Translations under genes and position numbers: made by a program
Notes under the pieces: generated by a model
Databases searched by the model: none
Seen by the model: the letters and a program-made list of their open reading frames with translations, nothing else
What the model was told of the DNA's origin: nothing
Shown: piece by piece, positions 47,566-57,006 of the stretch
Layout: every line of letters starts with the position of its first letter
Numbering within the stretch: the stretch's first letter is position 1
Source of the DNA: Acidobacteriota bacterium
GTDB taxonomy: Bacteria > Acidobacteriota > Blastocatellia > RBC074
Assembly (NCBI GenBank): GCA_016196035.1
Contig: JACPYM010000015.1
Location: 164,283 to 228,282 of the forward strand
DNA: 64,000 bases
Direction of reading: 5' to 3'

Positions 47566-48555
47566 ATGTTGATTGATGTCATTATCCCCACCTTCAATCG
47601 CGCCGCGTTGCTCGAACGCGCCGTTCGCAGTGTGCTCGACGCACGCTGTGACGGGGGCTTTGAGGCCGTGGTGACGGTGGTGGATAACAACTCGACCGAT
47701 GACACGGCGCAAGTGGTCGCGCGGCTGACGGCTGAAACGCCCACCAGCGCGCAAAGCCGGGTGCGTTACCTGCACGAAAAACGGCAAGGCAAATCGCATG
47801 CGGTCAACGCCGCATTGGTGGCGACGCACGGCGACATTGTCGCGCTGGCCGATGACGATCAATGGATGGACGCCGAGTGGCTGAATGTGATTCAGCGCGC
47901 GCTCGGCGAAGGCTTTGATTTTGTGACCGGCCCGGTGGAGGGCGATTGGCAAGCCGCGCCGCCGCCCTGGTATGACGACCGGTTGCGCGGCGTGTTGTCG
48001 CTGAACAGTTGGGGCGACCGGCGCATCGTTTACCGCGATGACGAAAACCAGCGCGCCCGCAGCATCTCTGGCGGCAACGTCGCCTTGCGGCGCAGCGTGC
48101 TGGGACGCGTCGGTCTGTGCTATCACCCCGAATTGGGCAAAACCGCCGACACCTTTGCGATGGGTGAAGATTCCGAATTGTTCCTGCGCCTGCGCCGCGC
48201 CGGCGCCCGCGGCCTGTATGAACCGCAGATGAAGGTTTCGCATCTGGTACCGCGTGAACGGCTGACTAAAAAATACTTTCGCGCCTGGCATCGCGGCTAC
48301 GGCGCGTCAGTCGCGTTGCTCGATCAATTGCACCCGCAACCGGTCAGTTACTTTTGCGGCGTGCCGCGCTTTATGTTGCGGCAAACCGTCGAAGCCCTGC
48401 CGAAAATGCTGGCGGCGCGCTGGCGTGGCGATTTGCCGGGCAGTTTCGCGCAAGAGTTGCACTTCTGGTTCATGCTCGGCTTTTTGCAAGGCCGGCGCGC
48501 GCCAAAACCAGACCTCAGACCACAGACTTCAGACCTCAGACCGTTCAGTGGCTAA
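47566..48555 (+). CDS. Glycosyltransferase family 2
   Basis: The GT-A enzyme of 329 residues has IDVIIPTFNRAALLERAVRS, TVVDNNSTDDTAQVV, GKSHAVNAALVATHGDIVAL, ALADDDQWMDAEWLNV (DxD) and GGNVALRRSVLGRVG with a following GEDSELFLRLRRAG. ATG 47566 was preferred to TTG 47545. The last 16 residues (KPDLRPQTSDLRPFSG) are encoded by heptamer-array DNA (from 48510), so the natural end of the protein is about LQGRRAP. Confidence 0.88.
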   Translation: MLIDVIIPTFNRAALLERAVRSVLDARCDGGFEAVVTVVDNNSTDDTAQVVARLTAETPTSAQSRVRYLHEKRQGKSHAVNAALVATHGDIVALADDDQWMDAEWLNVIQRALGEGFDFVTGPVEGDWQAAPPPWYDDRLRGVLSLNSWGDRRIVYRDDENQRARSISGGNVALRRSVLGRVGLCYHPELGKTADTFAMGEDSELFLRLRRAGARGLYEPQMKVSHLVPRERLTKKYFRAWHRGYGASVALLDQLHPQPVSYFCGVPRFMLRQTVEALPKMLAARWRGDLPGSFAQELHFWFMLGFLQGRRAPKPDLRPQTSDLRPFSG

Positions 48556-48647
48556 AGTCAGCAAATTTTGCGGTCAGACCACAGACACAGGTGTCCGTGG
48601 TCTGAAGTCTGAAGTCTGAAGTCTGAAGTCTGTGGTCTGAAGTCTGT
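48510..48647 (+). repeat. Heptamer hairpin array, unit AGACCTC/AGTCTGA
   Basis: Direct units AGACCTC, AGACCAC, AGACTTC, AGACCTC, AGACCGT (48510-48544) face seven inverted-type units GGTCTGA, AGTCTGA (3 copies), AGTCTGT, GGTCTGA, AGTCTGT (48599-48647), separated by about 54 bp. The left half lies inside the preceding gene's 3' end; the right half ends 2 bp before the next ATG. Confidence 0.88.
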
Positions 48648-48649
48648 TT

Positions 48650-49573
48650 ATGACAATTAGCGTCATCATTCCTGCCTATAACGTGGCGTCTTACATCGGC
48701 GAAACGCTCGATTCATTGCTGGCTCAAACCTATACCGATTACGAAGTCGTCGTCATCAACGACGGTTCGACCGATGACACCGAAGCGGCCATCGCCCCTT
48801 ATCGCGAGCGGTTTGGCGAACGGATGTTTTATCAACGGCAGGCGAACAACGGTTTGGCCAAAGCGCGCAACGCGGGCTTGCGCGCCGCGCGCGGGCGTTA
48901 CATCGCCTTGCTGGATGCCGACGATCTCTGGGTGCCGGAGTTTTTGGAAAAAATGCTGGCCTTGCTCGAAAGCGATCCGGCGCTTGATTTGGTGTTCCCG
49001 AACGCCTGGTTCTGGGGCTCGCCGAATTTTTCCGGGCGGGAGTTCCAAGCGGTTTTCCCGGCTAGCGAACCGGTGACGTTTGAAAAGGTGTTGCGGCGCG
49101 AGTGCTATGTCTTCGGCCTGGTGCTTTTCAAACGCGAACTGCTGGAAACGGTTGGCTATTACGACGAAGCGTTGGGCGCGTCCGAAGATTTCGATCTGTG
49201 GTTGCGCATGTTGCGGCAAGGTTGCCGCTTCGGCTTCACGCGCGAACCGCTGGTGCAATACCGCTGGCGCGCCGAGTCGCTTTCCAACAACAGCGACAAA
49301 TTGCTCAACAACCTGAGCAAGGTCTATCACAAATGGCTGCGCGATCCGGCCATTACCACCGAACAGCGCGCGTTGATCGAAGCGCAACTGCGCGACGCCG
49401 ACGCCATGCTCAACTGGTCGCTTTACCGCGCCAAACTGCAATCCGGCGATTACCAACTAGCGGCGCAGCATCTGGCGCTGGCGAACGCGCATTATCGCAA
49501 GCTGAAACTCTCGCTAGTGCAACTGGGCTTGCGTGTCGTGCCGGGCTTGGTGGCCAAACTGGCGGCGCGGTAA
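48650..49573 (+). CDS. Glycosyltransferase family 2
   Basis: The GT-A enzyme of 307 residues has TISVIIPAYNVASYIGETLD, VVVINDGSTDDTEAAI, NNGLAKARNAGLRAARGRYI, ALLDADDLWVPEFL (DxD) and YDEALGASEDFDLWLRMLRQ. This is the classic single-domain GT2 layout plus a helical tail of about 90 residues. The start codon directly abuts a heptamer array and no Shine-Dalgarno sequence is visible. The sugar is unknown. Confidence 0.9.
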   Translation: MTISVIIPAYNVASYIGETLDSLLAQTYTDYEVVVINDGSTDDTEAAIAPYRERFGERMFYQRQANNGLAKARNAGLRAARGRYIALLDADDLWVPEFLEKMLALLESDPALDLVFPNAWFWGSPNFSGREFQAVFPASEPVTFEKVLRRECYVFGLVLFKRELLETVGYYDEALGASEDFDLWLRMLRQGCRFGFTREPLVQYRWRAESLSNNSDKLLNNLSKVYHKWLRDPAITTEQRALIEAQLRDADAMLNWSLYRAKLQSGDYQLAAQHLALANAHYRKLKLSLVQLGLRVVPGLVAKLAAR

Positions 49574-49588
49574 AGGCTAAAGAAACGC

Positions 49589-51391
49589 GTGGGCAATTTC
49601 CTACTCATCAGCGGCACCGGCGAAGCGGCGGCAACAGCCTGGCGCAACGGATTGGCGCAGGCACAGCGCCTCAAAGGCAGCGCCCCGGCGCGTGTCTTGG
49701 AAACCGCTGGCTTGTGGGTGGCTTCCTTCGCCCGCCAAAACGGTTCAGGCGCGCCGTTGCTGCGCGACGAAGCCACAGGCAATTGGCTGCTGGCCGTGGG
49801 CAGTTGGTTTCATGCGGATGGATATGGCACGGGTGCTGAGGCGCGCTTGTTGGCGCGCTTGGCGCAAGTGGGCAGCGCGCAAGTCGCACAGGAACTCTCC
49901 GGCTTTTTCACCTTACTGTTTGGTGAGGCGCACAGCGGCGCGACCTTCGTCAGCACCGATTTGATCGGCAGCCGCCATGCTTTTTATCGAGAGTTCCCGT
50001 GGGGCGTGGCCTTGGCGAGTTCATCGTTGTTGCTCGCCAGTCTGGAAACGGCGGCGCTCGACCTGCTCGGCTGCGAAGAATTTTTGCGCACGGGCATCGT
50101 TTACGAAGACCGCAGCTTTTTCCGCGCCGTGCGCAAACTCGCGCCAGCCAGCGTCTATCAGCTTGCTGCAGGTAAGCTGGGCGTGCCGCAGCGCTATTGG
50201 CATTTCAACCAACTGACGCCCGAATCGCTCAAAGGCGACCAAGCGGTCGAAGCCTTCGGCGCCAGCCTCACCGCCGCCGCGCGCCAGGTCGGGCAAGCGT
50301 TCCCGCGCATCATCGGCGATCTGACCGGCGGCTATGATTCGCGCGCGTTGACGGCGGCGTTGCTGACGGCGGGCGTGCCGTTTGAGACGACTGTCTCAGG
50401 CGCGGCCAATGCGCCGGATGTCGTGATTGCGCGCGGCTTGGCCGGGATCACAGGCCAGCCGCATCATCCGGTGACGGTCAATCCCCAAGTCAGTTTCGCG
50501 CAGACGCAACAGGCGCTGGCGTTGACGGATGGCGAGGCCGACATCGTCGAATACGCGCGCAATGTTTTGCCGGTGCACGCGGGCACGGCGCGGCAATACG
50601 ACATCAGCCTCAACGGTTCGTTTGGCGAAGTCGCGCGCGGCTATTGGTGGGAGTTGTTGTTGCCGCACACGGGCGCGCGCACGCCGCTGGCTGCGCGCAA
50701 AGTGGCGGCGGCGCGTTACGTCGTTGATCCCGGCAGCCCGCAACTGTTCGCCGCGCCGCTTGATCTGATCGCGCACTTTGCCGCCGTGATCGAACGCGCC
50801 AACGCGGGCTTGCAAGATTGGCCGAACACGGCGCAGATGGATCACGCCTATTTGCAGTTGCGCATGCAACGCTGGCAGGGGCGCATGGCGACCAGCACCG
50901 ATCAAATCCGCACGTGTTTATCGCCATTGATGTTTCGCCCGGTGCTGGAAACGATGCTGCAAACCGAACAGCGCTTGCGCCAGCGCAGCCTGTTGGTGCG
51001 CCGCATGCTCAAACGCTTGCAACCCCGGCTGGCGGCCTATCCGCTCGAACACGGTTATCCGGCTGAACCGCTCACGCTCGGCAATGCGCATCGTTTCGCG
51101 CCGCTGCTGACCGGTTACGGGCGCAAGGTGTGGGACAAAGGTTGGCGTGTGTTGGGTGTGCGGCGCGCTTCGTCGGTTGAGCGGGCGTTTGAACCAGCGC
51201 GCGTGCAATTGTGGCGCGAGGAAGCCGTGCGCGAGTTGTTGCAACCTGCCACGATGTGCTTGCGCGATTGGCTGGGCAGGGAACGCTTGCAAATGTTTCT
51301 CGACGCTTCGCTACAAATGAATTTTCCATACGAACAGCAATGGGCGCGGTTGTTGAGTTTGGAGTGTGCGTTGCGCGCGGCTGATGGCTGA
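49589..51391 (+). CDS. Asparagine synthase-related protein without the N-terminal Cys
   Basis: The 600-residue protein has an N-terminal region resembling a degraded glutamine amidotransferase domain (AGLWVASFARQNGSG, TLLFGEAHSGATFVSTDLIG). It does not begin MCG, so ammonia release from glutamine by the usual Cys nucleophile is unlikely. The C-terminal synthetase domain is present: LTGGYDSRALTAALLTAGVP (PP-loop), SLNGSFGEVARGYWW and MDHAYLQLRMQRWQGRM. Such proteins form amides or cyclise peptides in secondary metabolism and decorate polysaccharides. It starts at GTG 49589. The next gene overlaps by 8 bp. Confidence 0.75.
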   Translation: MGNFLLISGTGEAAATAWRNGLAQAQRLKGSAPARVLETAGLWVASFARQNGSGAPLLRDEATGNWLLAVGSWFHADGYGTGAEARLLARLAQVGSAQVAQELSGFFTLLFGEAHSGATFVSTDLIGSRHAFYREFPWGVALASSSLLLASLETAALDLLGCEEFLRTGIVYEDRSFFRAVRKLAPASVYQLAAGKLGVPQRYWHFNQLTPESLKGDQAVEAFGASLTAAARQVGQAFPRIIGDLTGGYDSRALTAALLTAGVPFETTVSGAANAPDVVIARGLAGITGQPHHPVTVNPQVSFAQTQQALALTDGEADIVEYARNVLPVHAGTARQYDISLNGSFGEVARGYWWELLLPHTGARTPLAARKVAAARYVVDPGSPQLFAAPLDLIAHFAAVIERANAGLQDWPNTAQMDHAYLQLRMQRWQGRMATSTDQIRTCLSPLMFRPVLETMLQTEQRLRQRSLLVRRMLKRLQPRLAAYPLEHGYPAEPLTLGNAHRFAPLLTGYGRKVWDKGWRVLGVRRASSVERAFEPARVQLWREEAVRELLQPATMCLRDWLGRERLQMFLDASLQMNFPYEQQWARLLSLECALRAADG

Positions 51392-52514
51392 GAAAATCAA
51401 AATTCTGCACGTGCTCGATTCGCTCAATGTCGGCGGGATGGAACGCGTCGTCATCAACGTCGCCAACGGCCTCGACCCGGCGCGGTTTGAACAAGCCGTC
51501 TGTTGCATCTCGCGCTTGGGCACGGCGGCGCATTTGCTGGACGCGCACGTCCAGCGGTTTGACATGGGCAAAGGCGACGAACGTGCGCTGTTGATGCCGT
51601 GGCAAATTGCCAAGCTCATGCGCCGCGAACGGCCCGACATCATTCACACGCAAAGCTGGGCTGGGATGGATGGGGTAATTGCGCGCACGCTCGCGCGACA
51701 GGGCAAATTGGTGCACAGCGAACACGGGCGCAATTTGCCCTACATTCACCACGAACCGCCGAAGCGCAAACTGGCGCGGCGTTGCGCGTATGAATTGGCC
51801 GATGCCGTTTTTGTCGTTTCCGAAGAGATGCGCCAATACTTTTGCCGCGAGACGGGCTTCGCGCCGGCACGTATGCGCGTGATTCACAACGGCGTGGACG
51901 TGGCGGGAATCGAACGCGCCGATCCGGTTGGTGTGCGCGAAGAGCTTGGCTTGTCGCCAACTGACTTTGTCATCGGCACGGTCGCGCGCTTTCAGGAAAC
52001 CAAAGACTTGCCAACACTCGTGCGCGCCTTTGCCCAATTGCGACAGCGTCAGGCGCACGTCAAGTTACTCTTGATCGGCGATGGCGCTGAACGCGGACGG
52101 TTGGAACAGTTGGCATTGGAGTTGAGTGTTGCGGCAGATGTCATCATCACCGGCATCCGCCACGACGTGCCGCGTTTGCTGCGTGCGCTGGATGCGTTCG
52201 CGCTTTCTTCGCTTTCCGAAGGTCTGCCGATTTCGGTGCTTGAAGCGCTGGCCGCCGCGCTGCCGGTGGTGACGACCCGCGTCGGGATGTTGCCAGAGAT
52301 GTTGCGCGAAGGCGAGAATGGTTTCCTCGTTGCGCCGGGCGATGTTGCCGTGCTGGCCGAACGGCTGGAACGGCTCGTCATCAACCACGACCTTGCGCGC
52401 CGCCTGGGCGCTGTCGGCAAACAGACGGTCGAACGCGATTACAGCTTGGCCGCGATGCTGCGGCGTTATGAAGAATTGTATTTGTCACTTGTTGGGGCGG
52501 TACCGCGCGCGTGA
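51384..52514 (+). CDS. Glycosyltransferase, GT4 type (TIGR03088-like)
   Basis: The 376-residue GT-B enzyme has [76 protein letters not shown] and [20 protein letters not shown] plus [20 protein letters not shown]. It resembles the exosortase-associated glycosyltransferase TIGR03088, with moderate certainty. ATG 51384 overlaps the preceding stop by 8 bp. Its last few codons and stop (VGAVPRA) are encoded by the repeat that begins at 52488. Confidence 0.87.
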   Translation: MAEKIKILHVLDSLNVGGMERVVINVANGLDPARFEQAVCCISRLGTAAHLLDAHVQRFDMGKGDERALLMPWQIAKLMRRERPDIIHTQSWAGMDGVIARTLARQGKLVHSEHGRNLPYIHHEPPKRKLARRCAYELADAVFVVSEEMRQYFCRETGFAPARMRVIHNGVDVAGIERADPVGVREELGLSPTDFVIGTVARFQETKDLPTLVRAFAQLRQRQAHVKLLLIGDGAERGRLEQLALELSVAADVIITGIRHDVPRLLRALDAFALSSLSEGLPISVLEALAAALPVVTTRVGMLPEMLREGENGFLVAPGDVAVLAERLERLVINHDLARRLGAVGKQTVERDYSLAAMLRRYEELYLSLVGAVPRA

Positions 52515-52637
52515 GCAAGCGGAGTCGGGAAGCCAAAACTTGTTGGGGCGGTACCGCGCGCGTGAGCAAGCGGAGTCGGGAAGCCAAAACTATTCGGCAG
52601 AAATTCAAGTCACCGCTTGCTGACGCGCGCGGTACTG
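52488..52637 (+). repeat. CGCGCGTnAGCAAGCGG-family repeat with a 51-bp tandem duplication
   Basis: The left half, a 51-bp unit, is present twice in tandem (52488-52538 and 52539-52589). The right arm (52613-52637) is the inverted copy of the core. The unit length of 51 bp is a multiple of three, but the first copy carries the stop codon of the upstream glycosyltransferase, so no read-through results. Confidence 0.88.
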
Positions 52638-52651
52638 CATCAGAGAGGAAC

Positions 52652-53206
52652 ATGCGAATCACCAGGGTTTACACCAAGTCCGGCGACCAGGGCGACACGT
52701 CGTTGGTGGACGGCAGCCGCGTCAGCAAGGCCGATTTGCGCGTGGCGTCTTATGGCGATGTGGACGAATTGAATTCGGTGCTGGGACTGGCACGCGTGGG
52801 CCTAACTGACGCGCAACTCGATGCCGTGCTCGGACGCATTCAAAACGAACTCTTCGTGCTCGGCGCCGACTTAGCCAGCCCCGCTCACATCGCCGTGCCG
52901 CGCGTGAACGAAGCCTTGGTTGTGGCGCTCGAACACGACATTGATTTGCTGAATGCCGAACTCGAACCGCTGCGCGAATTCGTGCTGCCCGGCGGCAACC
53001 AGTTGGCGGCGACGTTGCATCTGGCACGCACGGTGGCCCGCCGCGCCGAACGTACCGTCGTCGCGCTGGCCACCGGCACCGAAATCACTGACGCCGCGAT
53101 ACGTTACCTGAACCGCCTGTCCGACCTGCTCTTCGTCATGGCCCGCGTCGCCAACAAACGCAGCGGCACGGCGGAACCAGCGGCGAATTTTAGTCAGAGA
53201 AAATAG
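52652..53206 (+). CDS. PduO-type cob(I)yrinic acid a,c-diamide adenosyltransferase
   Basis: It transfers the adenosyl group of ATP to cob(I)alamin to make adenosylcobalamin, the cofactor of NrdJ. The 184-residue protein has [20 protein letters not shown] (ATP binding), [21 protein letters not shown] and the helical signature [14 protein letters not shown]. This is the five-helix-bundle PduO family (as opposed to CobA). ATG 52652 follows AGAGAGG; an upstream start at 52511 would encode repeat sequence. Its stop codon overlaps the next heptamer array. It is embedded between EPS genes, an unexpected context. Confidence 0.93.
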   Translation: MRITRVYTKSGDQGDTSLVDGSRVSKADLRVASYGDVDELNSVLGLARVGLTDAQLDAVLGRIQNELFVLGADLASPAHIAVPRVNEALVVALEHDIDLLNAELEPLREFVLPGGNQLAATLHLARTVARRAERTVVALATGTEITDAAIRYLNRLSDLLFVMARVANKRSGTAEPAANFSQRK

Positions 53207-53278
53207 TGGTCAGTGGTCAGTGATCAGTGGTCAGTTGAATAGCGACCACTGACCACTGACCACTGACCACTGACCACT
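53205..53278 (+). repeat. Heptamer hairpin array, unit AGTGGTC
   Basis: Four direct copies of AGTGGTC (one is AGTGATC; 53205-53232), an 11-nt loop, then five copies of the inverted unit GACCACT (53244-53278). The adenosyltransferase stop (TAG at 53204-53206) lies in the first unit, and the next ATG is 5 bases past the array. Confidence 0.92.
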
Positions 53279-53282
53279 GCCT

Positions 53283-54581
53283 ATGAAAGCTTTCCTCATC
53301 TTCGGATTGATGGCGTTGATCCTCCCGCTCTCGTTCTTTTCGCCGTTTGCGGGGCTGATCTCGTACATCTGGATCGCGTACCTGCGCCCGCATCAATGGG
53401 CGTACATGCCCGATTCGCGCATCTCGCTGGCGGTGGCGGCGGTGACGCTGTTGGGGTATCTGATCTTTGAACTGCCGCGCCGTTTGCCGCGTTTGGTGCC
53501 GAATGTCTTGATGGTGTTGTTGTGGGCGCAATTCGGGTTGGCGACGCTGTTCGCCTATAACTACGAACTAGCACAACCGAAGTATGTCGAGTTCAGCAAA
53601 ACGGTGTTGATTGCGTTATTGGCGACAGCGCTATGCGACAGCGAACGGCGCATCCGTCTGCTGTACGTGTGGACAGTCGTGGGCATCGGTTTGCTGGCGG
53701 TGCGCTCGTTCCTTGGTGTGTTGGCCAGCAGTGGCGAATACCGTTCGTATGGGCCGGGCGGGATGTTTGAGGACAACAACGACTATGCGTTGTTGTTGGT
53801 GATGATCACGCCGATGCTGTATTACGCGGCGCGCGAAGCGCAGGAATGGTGGTTGAAGTCAGGTTGCTATGGCTTGTCGCTGATGAGTTTCGTCGTCGTG
53901 TTCTTCACGCGTTCGCGCGGCGGCTTCCTGGGCGTTTGTACGGTGGCGGTAATGTTGGGCGTGCGTTCGAAATACAAAATCACCGGCTTGATCGCCGCGC
54001 CGCTGGCGATTGCCGCCGTGCTGGCGTTCGCGCCCGGCGTTGTCACCGAACGCATCGGCACGATTCAAACCGCGCGCGAAAGCGATTCTTCGGCACAGCA
54101 ACGCTTACGCGCTTGGAACGTCTCAATGCAAATCATGCGCGATTATCCCTTCACGGGCATCGGTGCGCGCAACCTGGTTGAAGTTTTCGGACGTTATGGC
54201 GACCCGACGGATGCGCGCGTGGCGCACAATTCGTTTTTCCAACTTGGCGTAGACGCCGGGCTGCCCGCGTTGCTGTTGTTTCTGACATTGATTGGCTTTA
54301 GCTATTTTCGGCTGTGGCGCGCGCGCGGCGTGTTGCGCACGCACGCGCCTGATTCACCGTTGATTGGTTACACGCACGGGATGCAGGTGGCCTTGATCGG
54401 CTTTATGGTGTCGGGCTTTTTTGTGAGCCGTTACGATTTGGAATTGATTTACGAGATTGCGGCGCTGGCGACCGCGTTGCACATTTTGGCGCGCGGCTAT
54501 GAACGCGAGGCGGATGTGAAACAGTTAGTTGCCAACCGCCAGTCGCCGGTCGTCGGCAATCAGGTGCCAGTCGTTGGGTGA
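53283..54581 (+). CDS. O-antigen ligase/polymerase-like protein, exosortase A-associated (TIGR03097-like)
   Basis: The 432-residue membrane protein has about ten helices. It matches the putative O-glycosylation ligase family of exosortase loci: LSFFSPFAGLISYIWIAYLR, PHQWAYMPDSRISLAV, GMFEDNNDYALLLVM, FFTRSRGGFLGV and the periplasmic loop DYPFTGIGARNLVEVF with VAHNSFFQLGVDAGLPALLL. It should polymerise or transfer the glycan. The last 19 residues (QLVANRQSPVVGNQVPVVG) fall in a degenerate heptamer array. Both an ABC exporter and this ligase are present, so the assembly route is not certain. Confidence 0.9.
   Translation: MKAFLIFGLMALILPLSFFSPFAGLISYIWIAYLRPHQWAYMPDSRISLAVAAVTLLGYLIFELPRRLPRLVPNVLMVLLWAQFGLATLFAYNYELAQPKYVEFSKTVLIALLATALCDSERRIRLLYVWTVVGIGLLAVRSFLGVLASSGEYRSYGPGGMFEDNNDYALLLVMITPMLYYAAREAQEWWLKSGCYGLSLMSFVVVFFTRSRGGFLGVCTVAVMLGVRSKYKITGLIAAPLAIAAVLAFAPGVVTERIGTIQTARESDSSAQQRLRAWNVSMQIMRDYPFTGIGARNLVEVFGRYGDPTDARVAHNSFFQLGVDAGLPALLLFLTLIGFSYFRLWRARGVLRTHAPDSPLIGYTHGMQVALIGFMVSGFFVSRYDLELIYEIAALATALHILARGYEREADVKQLVANRQSPVVGNQVPVVG
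54524..54579 (+). repeat. Degenerate heptamer array inside the 3' end of the ligase gene
   Basis: In-phase 7-mers related to GCCAACC and GCCAGTC (inverse of AGTTGGC) fill the final codons. It looks like the inverted half of the array family seen at 38201. Confidence 0.6.
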
Positions 54582-54658
54582 TTGCGGATTGCGGATTGCG
54601 GATTGAACGCTGTGATAGAGCTTGAATAGGCAGCGCTCGCAAATCCGCAATCCGCAAG
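54580..54658 (+). repeat. Heptamer hairpin array, unit GATTGCG
   Basis: GATTGCG three times and GATTGAA (54580-54607) face CGCAAAT, CCGCAAT and CCGCAAG units (54638-54658), separated by 30 bp. Confidence 0.85.
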
Positions 54659-54673
54659 CGAAGGACGGGTGTT

Positions 54674-56626
54674 ATGTGTGGAATTGCAGGCTATTTGAAC
54701 TTGGAACCGCTGGGTGAGCCGGACGAAGCCTTGCTCACGCGGATGAGCGCACAACTGACGCCGCGCGGCCCGGACAGTCACGGCTGGTGGGCCGATGCGG
54801 AAACTGGAATCGGATTCAGTCATCGGCGGCTTGCCATCGTTGATCTTTCCAGCGAAGGGCATCAGCCGATGCATTCGGCCAGTGGGCGTTTTGTCATCAC
54901 GTTTAACGGCGAAATCTACAACTTCAAAACATTGCGGCGGGAACTCGAAGCGGCGGGCCACGGCTTTCGCGGTCATTCAGACACCGAAGTCATGCTGGCG
55001 GCGTTTGAGCAATGGGGCGTCGTGGCGGCGGTCAGACGGATGGCGGGGATGTTCGCTTTTGGCTTGTGGGATCGGCGTGAACGCGTGTTGTATTTTGGCC
55101 GCGACCGCATGGGTGAGAAGCCGTTGTATTACGGCTGGCTGGGCCAATCGTTTTTGTTTGGTTCGACGCTGCGCGCCTTGCGCGCGCATCCGCATTGGCA
55201 GGGCGAGATTGATCGCGCTGCGCTGACCTTGTTCTTGCGCCACGATTACATTCCCGCGCCGCACTCGATCTATCGCGGCGTGCACAAACTGCCGCCGGGC
55301 ACGTTGTTGAAATTGAGCTATGCCGACGCCGAGCGGCGCGCGTTGCCCGAACCGCAAGCGTATTGGTCGGTGCGGGAAGCTGCAGAGCGCGGTGTGGCGA
55401 AGCCGCTGTCGTGCAGCGCAGATGAAGCGGTCGAGCAGTTGGATCAATTGCTGCGCGCGACGATTGCCGATCAGATGATTGCCGATGTGCCGTTGGGCGC
55501 GTTTTTGTCAGGTGGCGTAGACTCTTCGACCATCGTGGCGTTGATGCAGGCGCAGAGCACACAACCGGTCAAGACCTTCACCATCGGCTTTGATGAGCCC
55601 GGCTACAACGAAGCCGGATTTGCCAAGGCCGTCGCGAAACACCTGGGCACGGAACACACCGAGTTGTATCTGAAGCCGGAAGCGGCGCTCGAACTCATCC
55701 CGCAATTGCCGGAAATGTACGACGAACCTTTCGCCGACTCTTCGCAAGTGCCGACCTATCTGGTGGCGAAGCTGGCGCGCCAGCACGTGACGGTCAGCCT
55801 GTCGGGCGATGCGGGCGATGAATTGTTTTGCGGGTATCGCCGCTATCAGAGCGCGCAACGGGTCTGGGAACGCGTCGCGCGCGTGCCGACGGCGTTGAAA
55901 AAGACGGCGGCCAGCGGCTTGGCGGTGATGGGCAATCTGGCCGGGAATGCGCCGGGCAAGCTGGCGAAGTTGAAATTTCAAGTGGGCAATTGGGAACAGC
56001 AATTCGCCGCCGCTTCGCCCGAATTGCTCTATCGCCATCTCGAATCGCGCTGGGATGTGCCCGAATCCGTCGTGTTGGGCGGGCGCGAACCGCAGACGGC
56101 GTTGAATGACGCGCGGCAATGGGCGCGAGGCTTAAGCTTCACCGAACAGATGATGTATCTGGACGCGGTGACCTATTTGCCAGACGACATTCTGGCCAAA
56201 GTGGATCGTGCGACGATGGCCGTGAGTTTGGAATCGCGCGTGCCGCTGCTGGATCACCGCGTCGTCGAATTCGCCTGGCGCGTGCCGTTGTCATTCAAAG
56301 TGCGAGACGGACGGACGAAATGGCTGTTGCGGCAGGTGCTCCATCGCTACGTGCCGCCGTCGTTGATCGAACGGCCCAAGCGCGGCTTTGCGATTCCGGT
56401 GGCGGCATGGTTGCGCGGTGAATTACGCGGATGGGCAGAAGATTTGCTGGACGAGCGGCGCTTGCGGCAGGACGGGTTTTTGAACGCGGCGGTCGTGCGC
56501 GCCAAGTGGCAGGAAGTGCTGTCCGGCGCAAACATCGGCTGGCGCGATGCAGCGGAGCAGATTTGGACGGTGTTGATGTTTCAGGCGTGGCTGATGCATA
56601 CAAGTCGTAGCCACTTGCAAAGGTGA
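54674..56626 (+). CDS. asnB: Glutamine-dependent asparagine synthase-like amidotransferase
   Basis: The 650-residue protein starts MCGIAGYLNLE, so the nucleophilic Cys2 is present. The N-terminal glutamine amidotransferase domain continues with RGPDSHGWW, HRRLAIVDLS and FNGEIYNF. The synthetase domain has [20 protein letters not shown] (PP-loop), EMYDEPFADSSQVPTYLV, VSLSGDAGDELFCGYRRY and DDILAKVDRATMAVSLESRV. It could make asparagine or amidate a sugar acid in the polysaccharide. Context with two more family members in the EPS cluster argues for the latter. Its stop overlaps the following DUF4926 gene by 4 bp. Confidence 0.9.
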   Translation: MCGIAGYLNLEPLGEPDEALLTRMSAQLTPRGPDSHGWWADAETGIGFSHRRLAIVDLSSEGHQPMHSASGRFVITFNGEIYNFKTLRRELEAAGHGFRGHSDTEVMLAAFEQWGVVAAVRRMAGMFAFGLWDRRERVLYFGRDRMGEKPLYYGWLGQSFLFGSTLRALRAHPHWQGEIDRAALTLFLRHDYIPAPHSIYRGVHKLPPGTLLKLSYADAERRALPEPQAYWSVREAAERGVAKPLSCSADEAVEQLDQLLRATIADQMIADVPLGAFLSGGVDSSTIVALMQAQSTQPVKTFTIGFDEPGYNEAGFAKAVAKHLGTEHTELYLKPEAALELIPQLPEMYDEPFADSSQVPTYLVAKLARQHVTVSLSGDAGDELFCGYRRYQSAQRVWERVARVPTALKKTAASGLAVMGNLAGNAPGKLAKLKFQVGNWEQQFAAASPELLYRHLESRWDVPESVVLGGREPQTALNDARQWARGLSFTEQMMYLDAVTYLPDDILAKVDRATMAVSLESRVPLLDHRVVEFAWRVPLSFKVRDGRTKWLLRQVLHRYVPPSLIERPKRGFAIPVAAWLRGELRGWAEDLLDERRLRQDGFLNAAVVRAKWQEVLSGANIGWRDAAEQIWTVLMFQAWLMHTSRSHLQR

Positions 56627-56862
56627 CGATTTTGAAAGAATACGATTGTGTGCGAATTGTGCGGTTGCTGTCCCCAGAGCGCGCTTATGACGGGACGGAT
56701 TCGGTTTCACGGCCACCGCAGATTGGGGACACGGGCGCGATTGTCCACGTGTATCAAACAAGCGACAAAGCCGAAGGCTACATTGTGGAGAGCGTTGATT
56801 CAGAAGGTAGAACTATTTGGCTTGCGGATTTCTTGCCAGATGAACTTGTTCTGGCTCAATGA
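56623..56862 (+). CDS. DUF4926 domain protein
   Basis: The 79-residue protein starts at GTG 56623, overlapping the preceding stop (GTGA). Signature: PPQIGDTGAIVHVYQTSD, AEGYIVESVDSEGRTIWLAD and FLPDELV, an SH3-like fold typical of DUF4926. DUF4926 genes are often neighbours of toxin-antitoxin-like or DUF6883-type genes; no such partner is visible. Function unknown. Confidence 0.85.
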   Translation: MTILKEYDCVRIVRLLSPERAYDGTDSVSRPPQIGDTGAIVHVYQTSDKAEGYIVESVDSEGRTIWLADFLPDELVLAQ

Positions 56863-56882
56863 AACAATGGATTGGCGAAGCC

Positions 56883-56984
56883 TTTGGAGTGCGTGCGGCA
56901 CAGGCCGCCGCTTTGGTATGCCCTTTATAGTTTGAGCGATGAAGGGCATACCAAAGCGGCGGCCTATGCCGCACGCACTCCAAA
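56883..56984. repeat. Long inverted repeat with 43-bp arms
   Basis: Arms 56883-56925 and 56942-56984 match at 42 of 43 positions with a 16-bp loop. It sits between DUF4926 and the next asparagine synthase gene and could form a very stable hairpin in the mRNA. Confidence 0.92.
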
Positions 56985-57006
56985 GACGCTGCGCGTCAGA
57001 TTCTTT

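Noticed and set aside
53205..53278. CRISPR array at the heptamer repeats
   Set aside because: Units are 7 bp with no spacers, and half of each array is inverted; no cas gene is present.
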